A program made the position numbers and the translations under genes. Source: Phytoseiulus persimilis (lineage: Eukaryota > Arthropoda > Arachnida > Mesostigmata > Phytoseiidae). From it: a DNA stretch of 64,000 bases. Location: the NCBI GenBank assembly GCA_037576195.1, contig CM075101.1, positions 36,704,001 to 36,768,000 of the forward strand, read 5' to 3'. The number at the start of each line of letters is the position of its first letter. The first letter of the stretch is position 1. The notes beneath the pieces were generated by a model. That model saw only the letters and a program-made list of their open reading frames with translations, ran no database searches and was not told the origin of the DNA. Of this stretch, positions 12,060 to 24,300 are shown in pieces.

Positions 12060-13145
12060 GCGGGGAGGGAATTTCGGCCGACCTGAACTAACGTCTGAGA
12101 TGCCTGTGTTTTCGTTGAAGCTGCAGTGAAAGTTGAGGAATTTTCGGTGGTGGAGAAAGCGTCCAATTGTCCACTTGCGTCGCGAGGGGAGCTGGGCACG
12201 GGAAGGGGCGAATTTCAGGGACGGAATCGTGATAAGGCAGGTATCGTTGCGTCATGCTGCTAAATGATCAATGTCCCTGCAGTGAAAAGAGAGTGTTTTC
12301 ATTCCTAGTTCCTAGTTGTTTCATTCGGTAATGCGCTGATCGGCTAGACGCTGAAGAAAAACTCCAGCTCAATTGTTGAGCCGTCCTTCCACGGTGACTT
12401 ATGGCCTTTTTTCCAGCCCTAACCATATGCAACGCTCAACGAGCTTCCTTGAGGAGCTCTTAATTCAGAGTGGGTTCATATCCGAAAGAATCAGCCACCT
12501 CTGTTCCTCTCGGGATTTGACGCGAGTGAAGAATGATCATCGAGAGCATGAATTCACTGCTCGTTACTGCGAGACAATGTGGCTCGAGATGCCGCGTCAG
12601 AGGATCCTTGTCGCCGGAAGTCGGATCTCATTAGATCAGCGCAACTCTACACTTTGCTTTGTCGGGGTTCAGCAATGGAACCCACGAGTCAAATTTCCAG
12701 TCGGCGTGTTCCGAGGTCAATTAGGTCTGGTATGGGCTTGAGCTCGGTGTAGATATTTGAAGTAGTTCGATCACCCCCCAAACCCGAGTATTGGACTCGG
12801 TTGACTGTTCGTTGACAATGATGAGGAATTCCTCAACTCTCGAGCTCGCAGGAAGAAGAGCTACTCGCGTACGAGAATCGAACGACACACGCTTTTTTAT
12901 TTCACGAATGCTTGAACGGATCCCAAAGCTATGTATTAAGTAACAAGTATGGTCCGCTGTGTCGAGCTTATCGCATTCACATTATTAATTCACTGCTTCT
13001 CTCCTATAGGGTGACGGTCCGTCAAATAAGTATATATACATAAAGCGAGGTGGGGAGGAAATAAATACTACCTCAATCAACGAGAATCCTACTATCTCGT
13101 GCTGAAGATTGGCTCACAGCTTGTAGGCAGATTGTCGGAATTGTT
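12060..13145. other. Convergent intergenic region with candidate poly(A) signals
   Basis: The 3' ends of SQOR (+) and USP22 (-) face each other across this interval. AATAAA occurs on the minus strand at 12896-12901, about 245 bp past the USP22 stop. On the plus strand it occurs at 13060-13065, about 1 kb past the SQOR stop and close to a TA-rich run (tatatatacata). A 122-codon plus-strand frame at 12373-12741 has no recognisable content. Confidence 0.45.
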
Positions 13146-14648
13146 TCACTCGACGGCGTACTCAATGTACTTCTTATGATAAAACAGCAAGTATGCTTCA
13201 CAGTTTAAAACCTCTTCGATGGTGGCGGTCTTGATTTCGCAGTCATCGCACTTGAACCAACCGTTTGGACTCTGACGCACATAGGCTGTGTAATGGCCGG
13301 TCTGCAGCGTGCCCTGATGTATGACCACCCCGAACAAGGAATACGTATGCGGGCGAGAGAATGCTGGATCGTGCGACTTTTGCGGGTCGCTGTCTTCCTG
13401 CTCTTCTGCTTTGGCCATGTAGGGACTCAGGTCTAACTGCTGAGGGAAGGCAATCGGAGTGGAGACTTTCTTGTGGAGCAGTTTCGAATGTTCGAACCGT
13501 TTCAGGTGAAAACTAACAACGAGGGGAAGTTTTTTGAAGGTGAGCTGTTTCGTTGACTCTTGGTAAGAGTTGCACTTGGAGCACTTGATTTTTGCCGCCG
13601 AACCCAAATGTTCCGCTCGAGTGAAGTTCTCCAAGCAGTCGGTGAGTTTCTTGCGATCCAGGGTTCGAGGCTTCCGTCCGTCGCTCGTCGTTTGGCCCAA
13701 ATCCAGAGAAATGTCCCAGAAAGGCTCGATGGTTGTCGAAACTCCATGACAACTTTGACACACAACGTCCGACTGGAGGCTCCCAGTGAAGATCACATCG
13801 ATTATACAGTTACATCCTCCGCTGTAGGGAATATCCGTACCGCTGGCATGCTTGTGTACGAGATTGAGGGTAGCCATGAAAAACTCGTGAGCATCTTGTT
13901 GCTCATATCCGGCGAGGTGCTGAGCGTGAGTCCAGACTAGGTAAAGAAGCCTCGTCGGGACATGAGGAAATATTTTCCCTGAGTAGAATTCTTGGAAGAT
14001 TGAGCACATTTCACAGACGAGGCAGTCAGCTGGACTTGAACGGATGCACTTATGCTGTTGTGACAGGAAGTATTCCCTCAGGAATGGGGTGTGCGTTAAA
14101 CATTGTATGATACAATTCATGAAGCAGGTGTTGCCCAAATTATACAGACCCCGGAGACCGATAGGCGTTTTTGAATCGACTCGCATCCGCTTCGGCTGCA
14201 AACTCAACAGTTCCAACTCTCCGTACTTGGGGTTCCAGAGGGGTACTGAGCGCACAAATTCATTAAGATCCAAAAAGTCCGCGAGTCTCTGTCGGGCCTT
14301 GATTGCTAGCATATCGAATTCATAATCGTGGACGTACTCAGCACACAAGTAACAATATAAAACACCGTGCGATAATGATATCGCCACATGGTGATTGCTT
14401 TCTTCGAAGTGTTCTTGACTGTGGTTGTAGAGACGGCACCCTACGTAGCAGCACTGAAGACAGGCGTGCAATCGGCACCTTGCTCCCACCGATTCGCATG
14501 TGTAGCACTTGAACCGCTGCACTCTTTTCTCGAGGTTCTCCCTACTCTCCGGCGAAATCAGGAACGAGATGACAATCTTGTACGACTCCATTACGAGGTC
14601 CCGTTGCTCAGCAATGTGAGCGCACAGACCTCCTGGACGATCAGCCAT
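13146..14648 (-). CDS. USP22: Ubiquitin carboxyl-terminal hydrolase 22-like (SAGA DUB, Nonstop)
   Basis: This is one uninterrupted 500-codon exon. Residues about 48-110 form the ZnF-UBP zinc finger, with cysteines at 48, 51, 63, 66 and 71 and a histidine cluster at 76-87. The USP fold starts near residue 162, with catalytic Cys175 in GNTCFMN and catalytic His452 in GHYTAYVR. Two CxxC pairs (297-300 and 356-359) form the fingers zinc site, and the C-terminal CDD/LLFY segment completes the fold. The family member is the catalytic subunit of the SAGA deubiquitinase module, which removes ubiquitin from histone H2B during transcription. Length matches USP22/Nonstop (about 490-525 aa). The lack of any intron contrasts with the split neighbours and could mean retroposition or intron loss; the frame is intact. 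The start is head-to-head with RPA43. Confidence 0.95.
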   Translation of the reverse strand: MADRPGGLCAHIAEQRDLVMESYKIVISFLISPESRENLEKRVQRFKCYTCESVGARCRLHACLQCCYVGCRLYNHSQEHFEESNHHVAISLSHGVLYCYLCAEYVHDYEFDMLAIKARQRLADFLDLNEFVRSVPLWNPKYGELELLSLQPKRMRVDSKTPIGLRGLYNLGNTCFMNCIIQCLTHTPFLREYFLSQQHKCIRSSPADCLVCEMCSIFQEFYSGKIFPHVPTRLLYLVWTHAQHLAGYEQQDAHEFFMATLNLVHKHASGTDIPYSGGCNCIIDVIFTGSLQSDVVCQSCHGVSTTIEPFWDISLDLGQTTSDGRKPRTLDRKKLTDCLENFTRAEHLGSAAKIKCSKCNSYQESTKQLTFKKLPLVVSFHLKRFEHSKLLHKKVSTPIAFPQQLDLSPYMAKAEEQEDSDPQKSHDPAFSRPHTYSLFGVVIHQGTLQTGHYTAYVRQSPNGWFKCDDCEIKTATIEEVLNCEAYLLFYHKKYIEYAVE

Positions 14649-15344
14649 TTTGCGGCCTTGTGATCACTTCGTCCTCCGAGGACCTCGCCGCTCGTTGCTT
14701 GAGGGAATTCGTCGTTGATGACTTTAGCAGTTTCTAGCTCGGACGATCATTCGTATCGTTCGCTGTCAGTGCGGCGCTGACTCCTCGTCGTCCAGACAGC
14801 AGCAATACAGCTCTCAACGACAACACATATAGGACAGTTAGTGTTGCTGCCACAGGCTGGCTGCTGCTGCTCTTCTGGTGATCAACGAAGCCGGCCGCAA
14901 CTGGGTGGCGCCCCAATCGCTCGAAGAAAGAATGTTTCTTCTCTCCTTTTCACCTGGGTTACACTTGCATACAATAAGTGTTCCTGGACTTTGCGGCGGT
15001 CCCGAAACCCGGCGAGCGTCCTGAGCAATTGCAGAAAATCCCTCCTAGTAATTCATTGGCGATAGGCCTCCGTGAAAGAGTCGCGAGAGGATAAGCCGAA
15101 TTCTGCACCAGAAAATCAAACATTGGCGCCTCGCAAAGCTGTGTTTGTCAACACTGACAACGTGCTCCGCATTCTTTCTCCCTCACCATGCCCACATGGG
15201 CGGTTAGCTGATCGCTAAGTGTTGTTGATACGTCTTCAGTGCAGTTTTCGGCGGAGTGCAATCAAATCAGGGATCGAACTCCGAAATCGCTCCCGAAACA
15301 GCATTGAGATCTGTTCGCTCGGAAGGCTGAGATTCGGGACCAAA
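14649..15344. promoter_or_regulatory. Probable shared promoter of USP22 and RPA43
   Basis: Only 696 bp separate the divergent start codons of the two genes, so both promoters must be in or near this interval. I see no TATA box and no long coding frame with recognisable content. Shared control is inferred from arrangement only. Confidence 0.45.
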
Positions 15345-17034
15345 ATGACATCTAGCGTTCTACCCGACGATATGTCATGCTTGCAGATCAACTCGCAGGA
15401 GCACCTTTGGATAAATCTCTATCCCAACGCTCTCACGAACGTCAAGAGAGCGCTCAAAACCTTCCTAGATCAGAAGATAGGGAAGTTTTGCAACAAGTAA
15501 GTCATCCTGCAAACCTCAGTGCTGTTCCTCGCTTCGATGTTGTCAGACTAGCGTGTCGCTCCGATGGTCTTGGAAGCCTCTGACTCCGACGTCTCTATGT
15601 CCCGTAGGAATAACGGAATTCTCTTGAGTTACACGGACTTGAAATTCAGAGCAAAACATTTCCAGGTAGGTCAAGCATTCTCGTCGGTCGAAACGTCTTT
15701 CACACCCTCCGCGTTCCGCATACACCATCGAGATGAATTGTTCAAGCAAGGACTCCGCTGCCCCTTCTTAATAATTCTATGTTTACCATCTAGGTGTTCG
15801 AAGATTATCCGATGTGTCGTTTTCCGGTCTCAATCTCGGCGACCTACTACAAGCCAGAGCCTGGAACCATGGCTGTTGGAACTGTTACCAGGTTGGTACT
15901 TTGGTTGAGCTGCCTTGTTAAACAGGGAAGCTCGAAATTACCTTCCTTCACGGATCTCTACAATTTCCAGGGTTGATCATATCAGTGTGACCTGTCTCAT
16001 ACACGGTATGATTCACGTCTCGATCTCCCTCCGGCAATCGGTGAACTTCGATACCTGGTGCGCCGTCGGCCAACAAATAGTTTTCGTGATCAAAGGCGGT
16101 GAAATGCATTACAAGGGTGTGCGGTGAGTCTAGTTGCGTAGCTCTCTCATGGCGTATTTCCTTTGAAATTATGTCTCTTCAATTTGAACACGAATTCTCA
16201 TCTAACGGCCGCCTAACTCTGAAACGCTCCATTCGTGTTGCAGGCTACAAGCAACGGTTTCGCAGGAATGTGTGGAGAAAATGCGCGTAGCTTTTCCCGC
16301 ATCAACTCGGAAACGAACGTTCTCGTCCAGCTCGGCGGACTCCGCTGCAACGACACCGATCGTGCCGAGAGTCAAGAAGCGGAAAATGTCTGTGATACGC
16401 GGGAAGGAAAGCGATGTCAATTCCGATGAGCTCTTTTTCGATGGTAACTACGATATTCGTATGAGATGTATCGGCCCGACTCACATACACTGTGGCCTGA
16501 AGCACTCCTGAGGTAGCTTTTTTTCTGGAATTCTCCTCGTCGCGCGGAATCGGGCCTGATTCTGATCCTTGGATTCGATACCCCAGTTTCCAGAGCCCCC
16601 TTTCATCATCACGGTCTCAGAGTTACTCTCTCAGAGGCTTTGGAAGGGTTCCGGGACTCTGCCGAAACGTCTCCACTCCTATCAGCGGGGTCACTGAAGT
16701 TCATATTTTCGATCTTCTCTTCCAGGATCAGACTCATACGAATTCGGTACTCCCGACTTCACCTCCACACAACGGCATCAGAAGCTCAAACCTGTGCGCG
16801 AGTACAGGGGAACTGAGGTGATAGATTCGGTAAGCTTTTCAACACCCTGAATCCGTGTGGAGTTTCATTGCTATACCTACGTGAATAAAGATGATAAATC
16901 CCGCGTCAAAACTTGTTCTCTCACAGGACGGACCTGAAGTGAAAGACGAGATTTTGTCAAGTCAGGAGGAAGTGACCATCCTGGATACTTCGCTGACACG
17001 CAAACGGAAAAATCGGAGCAAGCAAAATCATTAA
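15345..17034 (+). CDS. POLR1F: DNA-directed RNA polymerase I subunit RPA43
   Basis: Seven exons (15345-15496, 15608-15665, 15794-15891, 15971-16123, 16244-16443, 16726-16829, 16927-17034) join with consistent phase through GT-AG introns of 79-282 bp to give 290 aa. The N-terminal half resembles the RPB7-N-like region, with a segment like YPNALTNVKRALKTFLDQK and the following ILLSY motif. The middle is an OB-type S1-like domain with VGTVTRVDHISVTCLIHG, matching the conserved core of RPA43. The C-terminal third is low complexity, with Ser-rich and Lys/Arg-rich blocks (KKRKM, RKRKNRSK) that fit a nucleolar targeting tail. In yeast and mammals RPA43 pairs with RPA14/TWISTNB-type partners in the Pol I stalk and contacts the initiation factor RRN3. 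Exon ends are my predictions; the whole frame is continuous. Confidence 0.85.
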
Positions 17035-17724
17035 CACTCCTCGCTCAATCCATCGAGCCTAGACGTCTCAATCCGGTATCAAAGCCGAAGTCACACGAGT
17101 GGAGCGGACTCGGCGCCTGGATTCCTCCAAAATGATATCCAGCCTGTTCGGCAGCATTTTCTAAATGAAAGCGTTATCAGTAGTGGCACAGCCGAACCGA
17201 GGTTAACCCATAGGATTTCTATCTGGATCATCGGATGTATTGGCTGCGGAATTTTGAGGAAGGGAATTCCCTTGAGACGTCTCATCGTAAACTTCACCTC
17301 CTTGCGGCAATCTGGCTGACGTCCCGAACGACCGTCCGTGTCTCTAGACATGAGCCGGAGTACGGTTGAGGTCTTAACAAGATTCACAGTCTGTGTGGTT
17401 CCCGAGGAATCCCAGGTACAAAATAGAATCACTATCAGCGAGCACCGTTCCCTCGCTAGCGATTTCTGGATCATTTTCGAGATTCGTGGAAGCGGGAAGT
17501 TCAAGGGGGAACTTTTTGGAAACCCCAGCGTTGCATTGAAAGACAATTTGTGTTCGCTTGTTAAGTGAGATGGATACAAGTCGTGGTAAATTAAACGAGA
17601 AGGAGAGCGAGACTCGATATCCGGCGCAAGCTTCGTGCTGCATTTATTTGAGAAGGTTTCAATAAATTATTCTTTGATATATTAACTCTAAACTGGAGCT
17701 GAACACCGACTCTCGTCAGGGCAG
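17035..17724. other. Convergent intergenic region
   Basis: This separates the ends of RPA43 (+) and the small secreted-protein gene (-). Minus-strand frames at 17091-17579 and 17374-17643 have no recognisable domain and overlap the expected 3' UTR of the secreted-protein gene. Confidence 0.45.
17643..17648 (-). terminator. Poly(A) signal of the small secreted-protein gene
   Basis: AATAAA on the minus strand, 77 bp past the stop codon at 17725, is well placed for cleavage shortly afterwards. Confidence 0.6.
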
Positions 17725-18199
17725 CTAAAGTATCAGGGGTGACTCCGCCAGCGCGTTTGCGGTATCCTTGACGTTCTTATTGCCGTGACAAACAACAGTA
17801 TGATCAGCTCCCTCAATTGAGATTTTCTCCTCCAACATTTGAGCGTGCCGGCGAAGTCCATCCCTGAAAGAGTAAATCATGAGGAGGCCTCTCATTCTTC
17901 CACTTCTAGAGCCGTCATCGCAGCCGAAGATTCTTCAGTTCCTGGTGACTCGCCTATCGTCGACCATCATAGCACCGAGAAACACTCGCGGAGGCTTACC
18001 TTGCCGTTTCGAGATTCTTCCTTGTCTTCTGCCAAAGTTTTTCACCGTGATCAATTCGACCCTGGAGGTATTCGACGTTCTCGAGAGTTGCTTTGCGTTC
18101 GATGCAGTGATTCTTCAGGGTGATCTCACGGCTCGCAGGGGCTGCTGCCAGAGCCGCGGAGATCAGGGCGCAAAACGAAGCGAGCAGGAACAGTTTCAT
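17725..18199 (-). CDS. Small secreted protein, unknown family, 112 aa
   Basis: Exons 18000-18199 and 17725-17863 (complement) join in frame across a GTAAGC donor and a TTTCAG acceptor, giving 112 residues. Residues 1-19 are a textbook signal peptide with a Leu/Ala/Ile core, likely cleaved after an Ala-rich stretch. The mature part is charged and heptad-like (residues about 28-90), which suggests a helical bundle or coiled coil. It has only two cysteines (NHCIER and VVCHG), which could form one disulfide. A TATA box lies about 150 bp upstream of the ATG and an AATAAA 77 bp downstream of the stop, so the gene looks complete and expressed. I do not recognise the family; a salivary, cuticular or haemolymph role is possible but not shown. 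Confidence 0.6.
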
Positions 18200-18344
18200 C
18201 TTGAGTGTCGAGATGAAGTTGGCTGTGGAGCGAGGGTTTTCAAACGGAAACTTTGCTCGAAAAAGACTTCTGCGGTTGTGCGCGGGGACGACACGGAACC
18301 CGAAACGATCACCAGACGGCTGGAAAATGGAAAACGGTCAGCCG

Positions 18345-18352
18345 TTATATAG
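18345..18352 (-). promoter_or_regulatory. TATA box of the small secreted-protein gene
   Basis: CTATATAA reads on the minus strand about 146-153 bp upstream of the ATG at 18199, predicting transcription start near 18,315 and a 5' UTR of roughly 115 bp. TATA promoters are common for strongly regulated secreted-product genes. Confidence 0.55.
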
Positions 18353-21300
18353 CGGTCGTGGAAGCAAGTAGGCGAGAACGAGAACTTTAACTTTTCTTCT
18401 GGCCGTAGCTCCGAGGGAGAGCAGCCATCGCGCCGGCAGAAAAGAGAAAAAGATGAGCGGGACGACAAAAAAGATGAGAAGACAGTGAGAGAGAAAGGCG
18501 ACGCAGCAGAGCAGGGAGCATCAGAATGCTGCCGTTGCGAGTGGCTGCGGCATCGTTGGAGCCAACAGTTCTATTGCTGCCGTGGATGCCGCAGCTTTTG
18601 CCGATGTCGACTGGACCGCAGCGTGAGTTCCGTGTGAACTGAAAAAAAAACTGGAAGACGGAGAAAAAAACATTCAACATGAGAACACTCCCGGGAAAGA
18701 ACCCAGCCTCTCGGACGCAGGCAGACGGGCACAGACTCACAAAGACCCCGCGGCCGACATCTCGGACGAAAATGGGGAGAAAAACGTTAGACTAAAAATT
18801 GCTTCGGATTTCGCATTTCACATCGAGCTATCCTTCCGTTCGAATCGAGGAAAACGGAGGGTCTCGGTGAAGGGTTATTGGAACGGAGTGACAAACAGGC
18901 TAACGAATAGGTGAACAAACACGGGTTCTCACGGGTACGGATCCCGCGATCGATACTGATCAGACAGACACCCGTGTCTCAGATGAAACGTCTAAATTCC
19001 GAGCCCCAGCTGAGAGATTCACTGATAAGTCATGGCATGCGACGCTGAAAGTGAGTCGGGCTCCATGTGCTTAGCTTGAGGGGGGAAAACATTCGGGGCA
19101 AGTTTTGAGGCGAGGTGCTCGGAGGGCTCCGGAGCGAATAAACGGCGGAAGTTCGCGTTTTCCAGATCTCGAGGTCGGGAGACGGCACAGATTCGGATAT
19201 GCTCGTCTAGTTCCAACGATTCTGCAGCGGATCTTTGACCTACATCCGTATTTTAGACTGAACCATGAATAGATAAGATATATTGCCGGGGCAGGCAGCC
19301 ATGACCGATAACTCTGCTCATATCAGCTGAGTCTGTTGATTGAACACCTTTTAATCGATTCATTCCATTCTATCGTTAGGAACCAGTGATTGAATACTCT
19401 GAAGCGACGGCGGTACCTGGCCTTTCTTCTGATCTCCGTTCGGAAGAGGTAGCCCGGGGAACTAGCGGATTGATTCACCGGGACGCAGTTTGATCTTGCC
19501 TGGGCTACCTGAGGCATTTTTCCATCGGAGTTTCAAGTCCATGCTCCGTGTCCCCTTCATCGTCATTTAGAAGCCATGGAGTTCTTCGCTGTAAAACGTC
19601 CGCTTTTTCTACAATATATACGAAACAACTTTTTCTACAAGGGAGGATCTATCTTCTCCCGGTCCATACCGAACTTATTCCATGAAACGATTTTTTCGAC
19701 GCGATTAACAGATGAAAAATCCAAATCTCGAAGTTGTGTGTCGACCTCGACTCGAGGGGAACTGGAACACATACCTACCGATTCTGTTCCCTCACTCTAT
19801 ATTTCTGACCTCTTCCTAGATCTGGATCCATGCCAGCTATCGCATAATACTAAGATGTCAGTTTTTATCGATCAGAAGCAGCTTTATTCTCGTTGAGTCA
19901 CAGATTCGTCATCTTAGCTGATCGGTTCTCTCGAATATAACAAATTCGACTAAAATCAAACTGAATGAGCTCAACAACTGGGGGTGCTCGCATTTGGCCT
20001 GATCATCGCCAGAGTTCCATCTTGGATAGATTCATCGAGGTCACAATCGAGAAGCAGAGCCGTGCGCCGCGCCGTGGATCCACCGGCGGACGGTGCCGCC
20101 GAGGTCGGGATGGCCCCGCCAGCCGCCAGCGCCTGACCTCTGAATTGAGCGCCACAAGTAGTGGGTCGCAAGAATTCACGAGTCCGAGTTTGCGACACCT
20201 AGCCACGAATCTCGGATCATGGTCTCTGTAGACGGAGCGCAGTTAGACACGCATGAGTAGCCTCGATCAGCGGACTACGGCAACGGATTGGCTCTGTCTC
20301 TGGGCATGGTGCAGCGTGATTGCCGCTTGCACTATACATCCTAATACTCTTCTGACCAACTTGACCAGAGTCGAACTGGACCATTGAAGGTCGTCAACGA
20401 TTACGTGCTTTCAATGCGTATCGATGGACGGATCGGTTATGCCGCAAAATCAGATCCAAGCGGCTTTCAATCGATGCCTCCGACTGTCTCGAAGAATTGA
20501 AAATAGACTCCACCCAAATAGTTGCGCTTCAAGTTCCGCTTCGAATTATAGTTCATTTTTCCCGTTGCGGAAGATTGAAAAGTTGTGGAGCTCCCGTCGG
20601 CTCATTCCAAGTCTGCGAGTGGATTGATCACACCAAATCGTTGGGGGACAGGAACTTCTCGCGACGAACAGGCTGGATTCCACAAGCCATTGCCCATGAG
20701 TAAGAACCTGCGGCGCGCCGGGCCAGCTTTCTCCGCTGCTGGGCGCCGCTGCGATCGTCGACGCCGTCGAGATCCTCACGGCTCACAGCTCCGTTTAGAA
20801 GTCGCGAACTGGCGGTGGAATTGAACAAACTTTAGTTCGAGGAACACAGACTGTTTAGGGTAGGGGATCGTTGCCCGTAGATTGTTCAGATTATTCGAGC
20901 ACTGAATAACGGATGTCGTCAGAGCAAACGTCGGAAGTTGGGAATGGTTATCGATTTCATCATCTTGGAAATAGCGGGGCTCGACGGAAAATGTGATAAG
21001 TTTGCTAGGCACGAACCTCATGGTCGTTGGGCACTTGGGGCCCGGCCCTGTCCCCGGATCCTGCGCATTCACCAGACACGGCGACAGACCTGTCAATGAA
21101 GGACACGTTTGAGCGAACGCCTCAAACGGAAATTCGACTCCGTTGAATTTCTTCCTCAGTAGAGGGAGCTACACTTCTCCAAGGAGTTTGGGTAGTCAGC
21201 ATAATAATGATTCCGGAAAGCTGTTCATCATGATGAGAGTGGTTTGTAGGCTGACCCGTTGAATGTGAGTTTACCTGGATCAGACGAAGGCAGACGCCTA

Positions 21301-24300
21301 CAAAGTCTCAACGTGCTATCAACGATGGCCTAATCGACATCTGTAAGGGAGATGAGAATCCATTGAACGTCTCGCTCTGGTTCGCTCTCGATTCGATACG
21401 ACAACATCATATCAGAAGACGCTATCAATCGCCATTCATTCGTCAGACGGCACTTCCTATAAGCGGGATCATCAGATCGTTCCGAGCCTTGACAATTTTT
21501 CTCGAACACTCACATCGAAAGGACGACCGACAACCTGGCGAATCGATTGCGAACCACGGTAAGCAAGGCTTCCGGACGGATGCCTGAAATGCACGGCTTC
21601 TTATTGCCAACGTTCTCTTTGCATGCATTGAGGCTCTTCTCGATTGATGTTCAGTTTGTGCCCCTTGCTTGTCTTCAGCGAAGGTCGGACATATGCTTGT
21701 CTTTTTGGTATTCATCACCATACTCTAATGAGCCGATTCCACCGGGACGGAATCCCAGAAGGAACATACCGGGTACATGTTATGAACGTTGAGGCTCCTA
21801 CTGTTTCTGATGTCGAACGCTGGAGGGAACTGGAATCGCAGAAACAACTCTGAGAACTTCTCTTTTGAACTTCGGAAAAACCCGAGGAGAAGCCCGGTAT
21901 CAGTTTGTGCCCCTTGCTTGTCCTCAGCGGAGGTCAGACATATGCTTGTCTATTTGGTAATCATCACGGTAGAGAACCACGATATCTCTTTCAACCAATA
22001 GACACGAAGAAGACAAAGAACTTACATCGGGCTACAGAGCATATTAGATGTCACGCTGCTCTCCGAAGCGTACCAATTCCATGGAAGTGAGACAAATCGA
22101 AGCAAACGAAATCAGCAGGCCTGCAAAAGGAAGAGCAACGCGGAATTAGGCACTGACCAACGTTCAAGAGTGAGAGTTGTTTTTCTTCATGATCAGTTTG
22201 TGCCCCTTGCTTGTCCTCAGCGGAGGTCAGACATATGCTTGTCTATTTGGTATTCATCATTGGAAACTAATATTCATTCAACATCAATAATAAATTGCAT
22301 GCTTGTAGTATGGCCTACTGTCAAGACAACCGCCATGAATTGAACGGTATGCTAGCGAAACCAAACTTTCCTTGTGACACTTTTTAATCCCACCTCGAAA
22401 AGCATATCAGGCTTACAGAGGTTCTACTGAAGTGTCATGGATCACTGGAAGACTTGAAAACATCAATGAATAAGTCGACTTCAAGAATGTATCAACCTTC
22501 TCTTCTCCGAGTCGCCAAAACAGCGGCACGGAGCTTTTAAAGGAAGATTCGATTTTGCCAGATCAGATTAGTCGGTTCGCAGCCTGTGTTGCCACCCCAA
22601 CTTGCCCAGAAGATTTGGCTTGGTTCAATACAGTCACTCCCGATTCGGATCGCTGTCACGATAATTCTTCCCGCCATTCGTTGAAACGACATAGTGGGCT
22701 TACTCGCTCGTGTTCGGTTTAGCCGACTTCATTCGTAAATCAGCCCGACAACGCTCCGCGCGCCGCACACTGTCTGACGTCGGCGGCTCGTTCGAGTGAA
22801 CCTGCTACGAGTGGACTCCCGCGGAGAAATTTCATCCGCCGAGCTTAAGCCTGTGAGCAAACTAACGGGGCCCACGAATGCGCATACAATTCGCAGGTAC
22901 GGAGACTGCTCTGCTCTTGTTTGTCTGGCCTTTCCTGACTCCGTGACGAGAAGCGCCAACGATTCCAAAGTTGACCAGAATGTATAACTGAAGGAAACTA
23001 CCATTGCTCACAGCATTTGCAACCTGTACGAGCGTGAACATCCCTTCGAACCAATACAGTCCTCCAGGCTATGTTCTGACCCCTAAGGATCCGAGGCTTG
23101 GGTCAGCCTCAGTTAGTGATCCACTCGTTCGGTGTTGCAACATTATGACACCTAGACGTTCTCGTGCCAACCTCTAGGCTCTAATATTTGCTGCGCAAGT
23201 ACCCCCTAAACAAACAACATTCATACCTACTCAGAACGAGGTGGAATGAGTTTTACCTCCACGTACAATATTCGAAGACTCCGGTGCAGCTAGTCGCGAA
23301 AAGTGAGCAAAATGCAGTCCTGCCTAAAGGGAGCGAGACCTGCCAAAGAGAAGCGAATGAATTAATAAAAAGTCTGTGATAATCCTCAGGAGTCGATTTC
23401 GATGAGTGGCGTCAGAAGTTATAACGCAGTTTTACTAATCACAGAGGATCAGAGGTGTCCTAAGATATTTTCATCATTAAAGTCAATGCCAAGGTACTGA
23501 CGCGGATTGAATTTCGAGTCAAGCTTACCGCAGACCGTTCGAGTATCAACTTCCGCAGTTGACGGCAGAATGATCAGAAGCCCAGTCAGATGCCTGACAT
23601 ACGGGCGTTTGATGAAACGCACAAATTCAAGAATACTGGAAGAAGTTTGGAAGCTACTCGAAAGAATTCAAGGTGAACGATTCATCGAGTCTGGATACGA
23701 AGGCTCAGAAATGCAAACGTTGTGTAATCATTGTGTTTCAGTGGTCCTGAACAAGTCATCCTTTTGAAGTTCAGCATGAATCCCTTAGGTCAGAGCGAAT
23801 GAATTTACCTCGGGGGCTGTGGAGGTTTGGCGGCATTCCGATGAATCGACCGATGTAGACTGATCGGAGCTGCAATGATCAAGGACAGGGGTTCGTTGAA
23901 GAACATCGACCTCGACGTACAACCGGAAGCAGGCCGGAGTCGCATCAGGCAAAGAGTTATAGGGAACAGCCCGGTGAAATCATATTCGAATCATAGAGCT
24001 GGGGATGTCATCATGAACGAACCGAAAGCCATGGGTCATCGTCATCAATCTCACTCACCGATGATCACAAGAGGAAGCGCACGCTTTCCGGGAAAATCCC
24101 AGGTGGGTTGTAGCCTGCGGAGGAGGAAACAGTTCTTGAAACCTAAACGTTCGCTTTTTCCACGAAGCTTCGGGTTTTGTCGTGCTTCAGGAGGACAATG
24201 AACCAATCTCCATAATACTGGTCAGCCTGGGGCGGTAATCTCTCTCATCATTACTTTGTCATGTGACGCATAACATGACTCGCTCATTGATGGCTCACCT

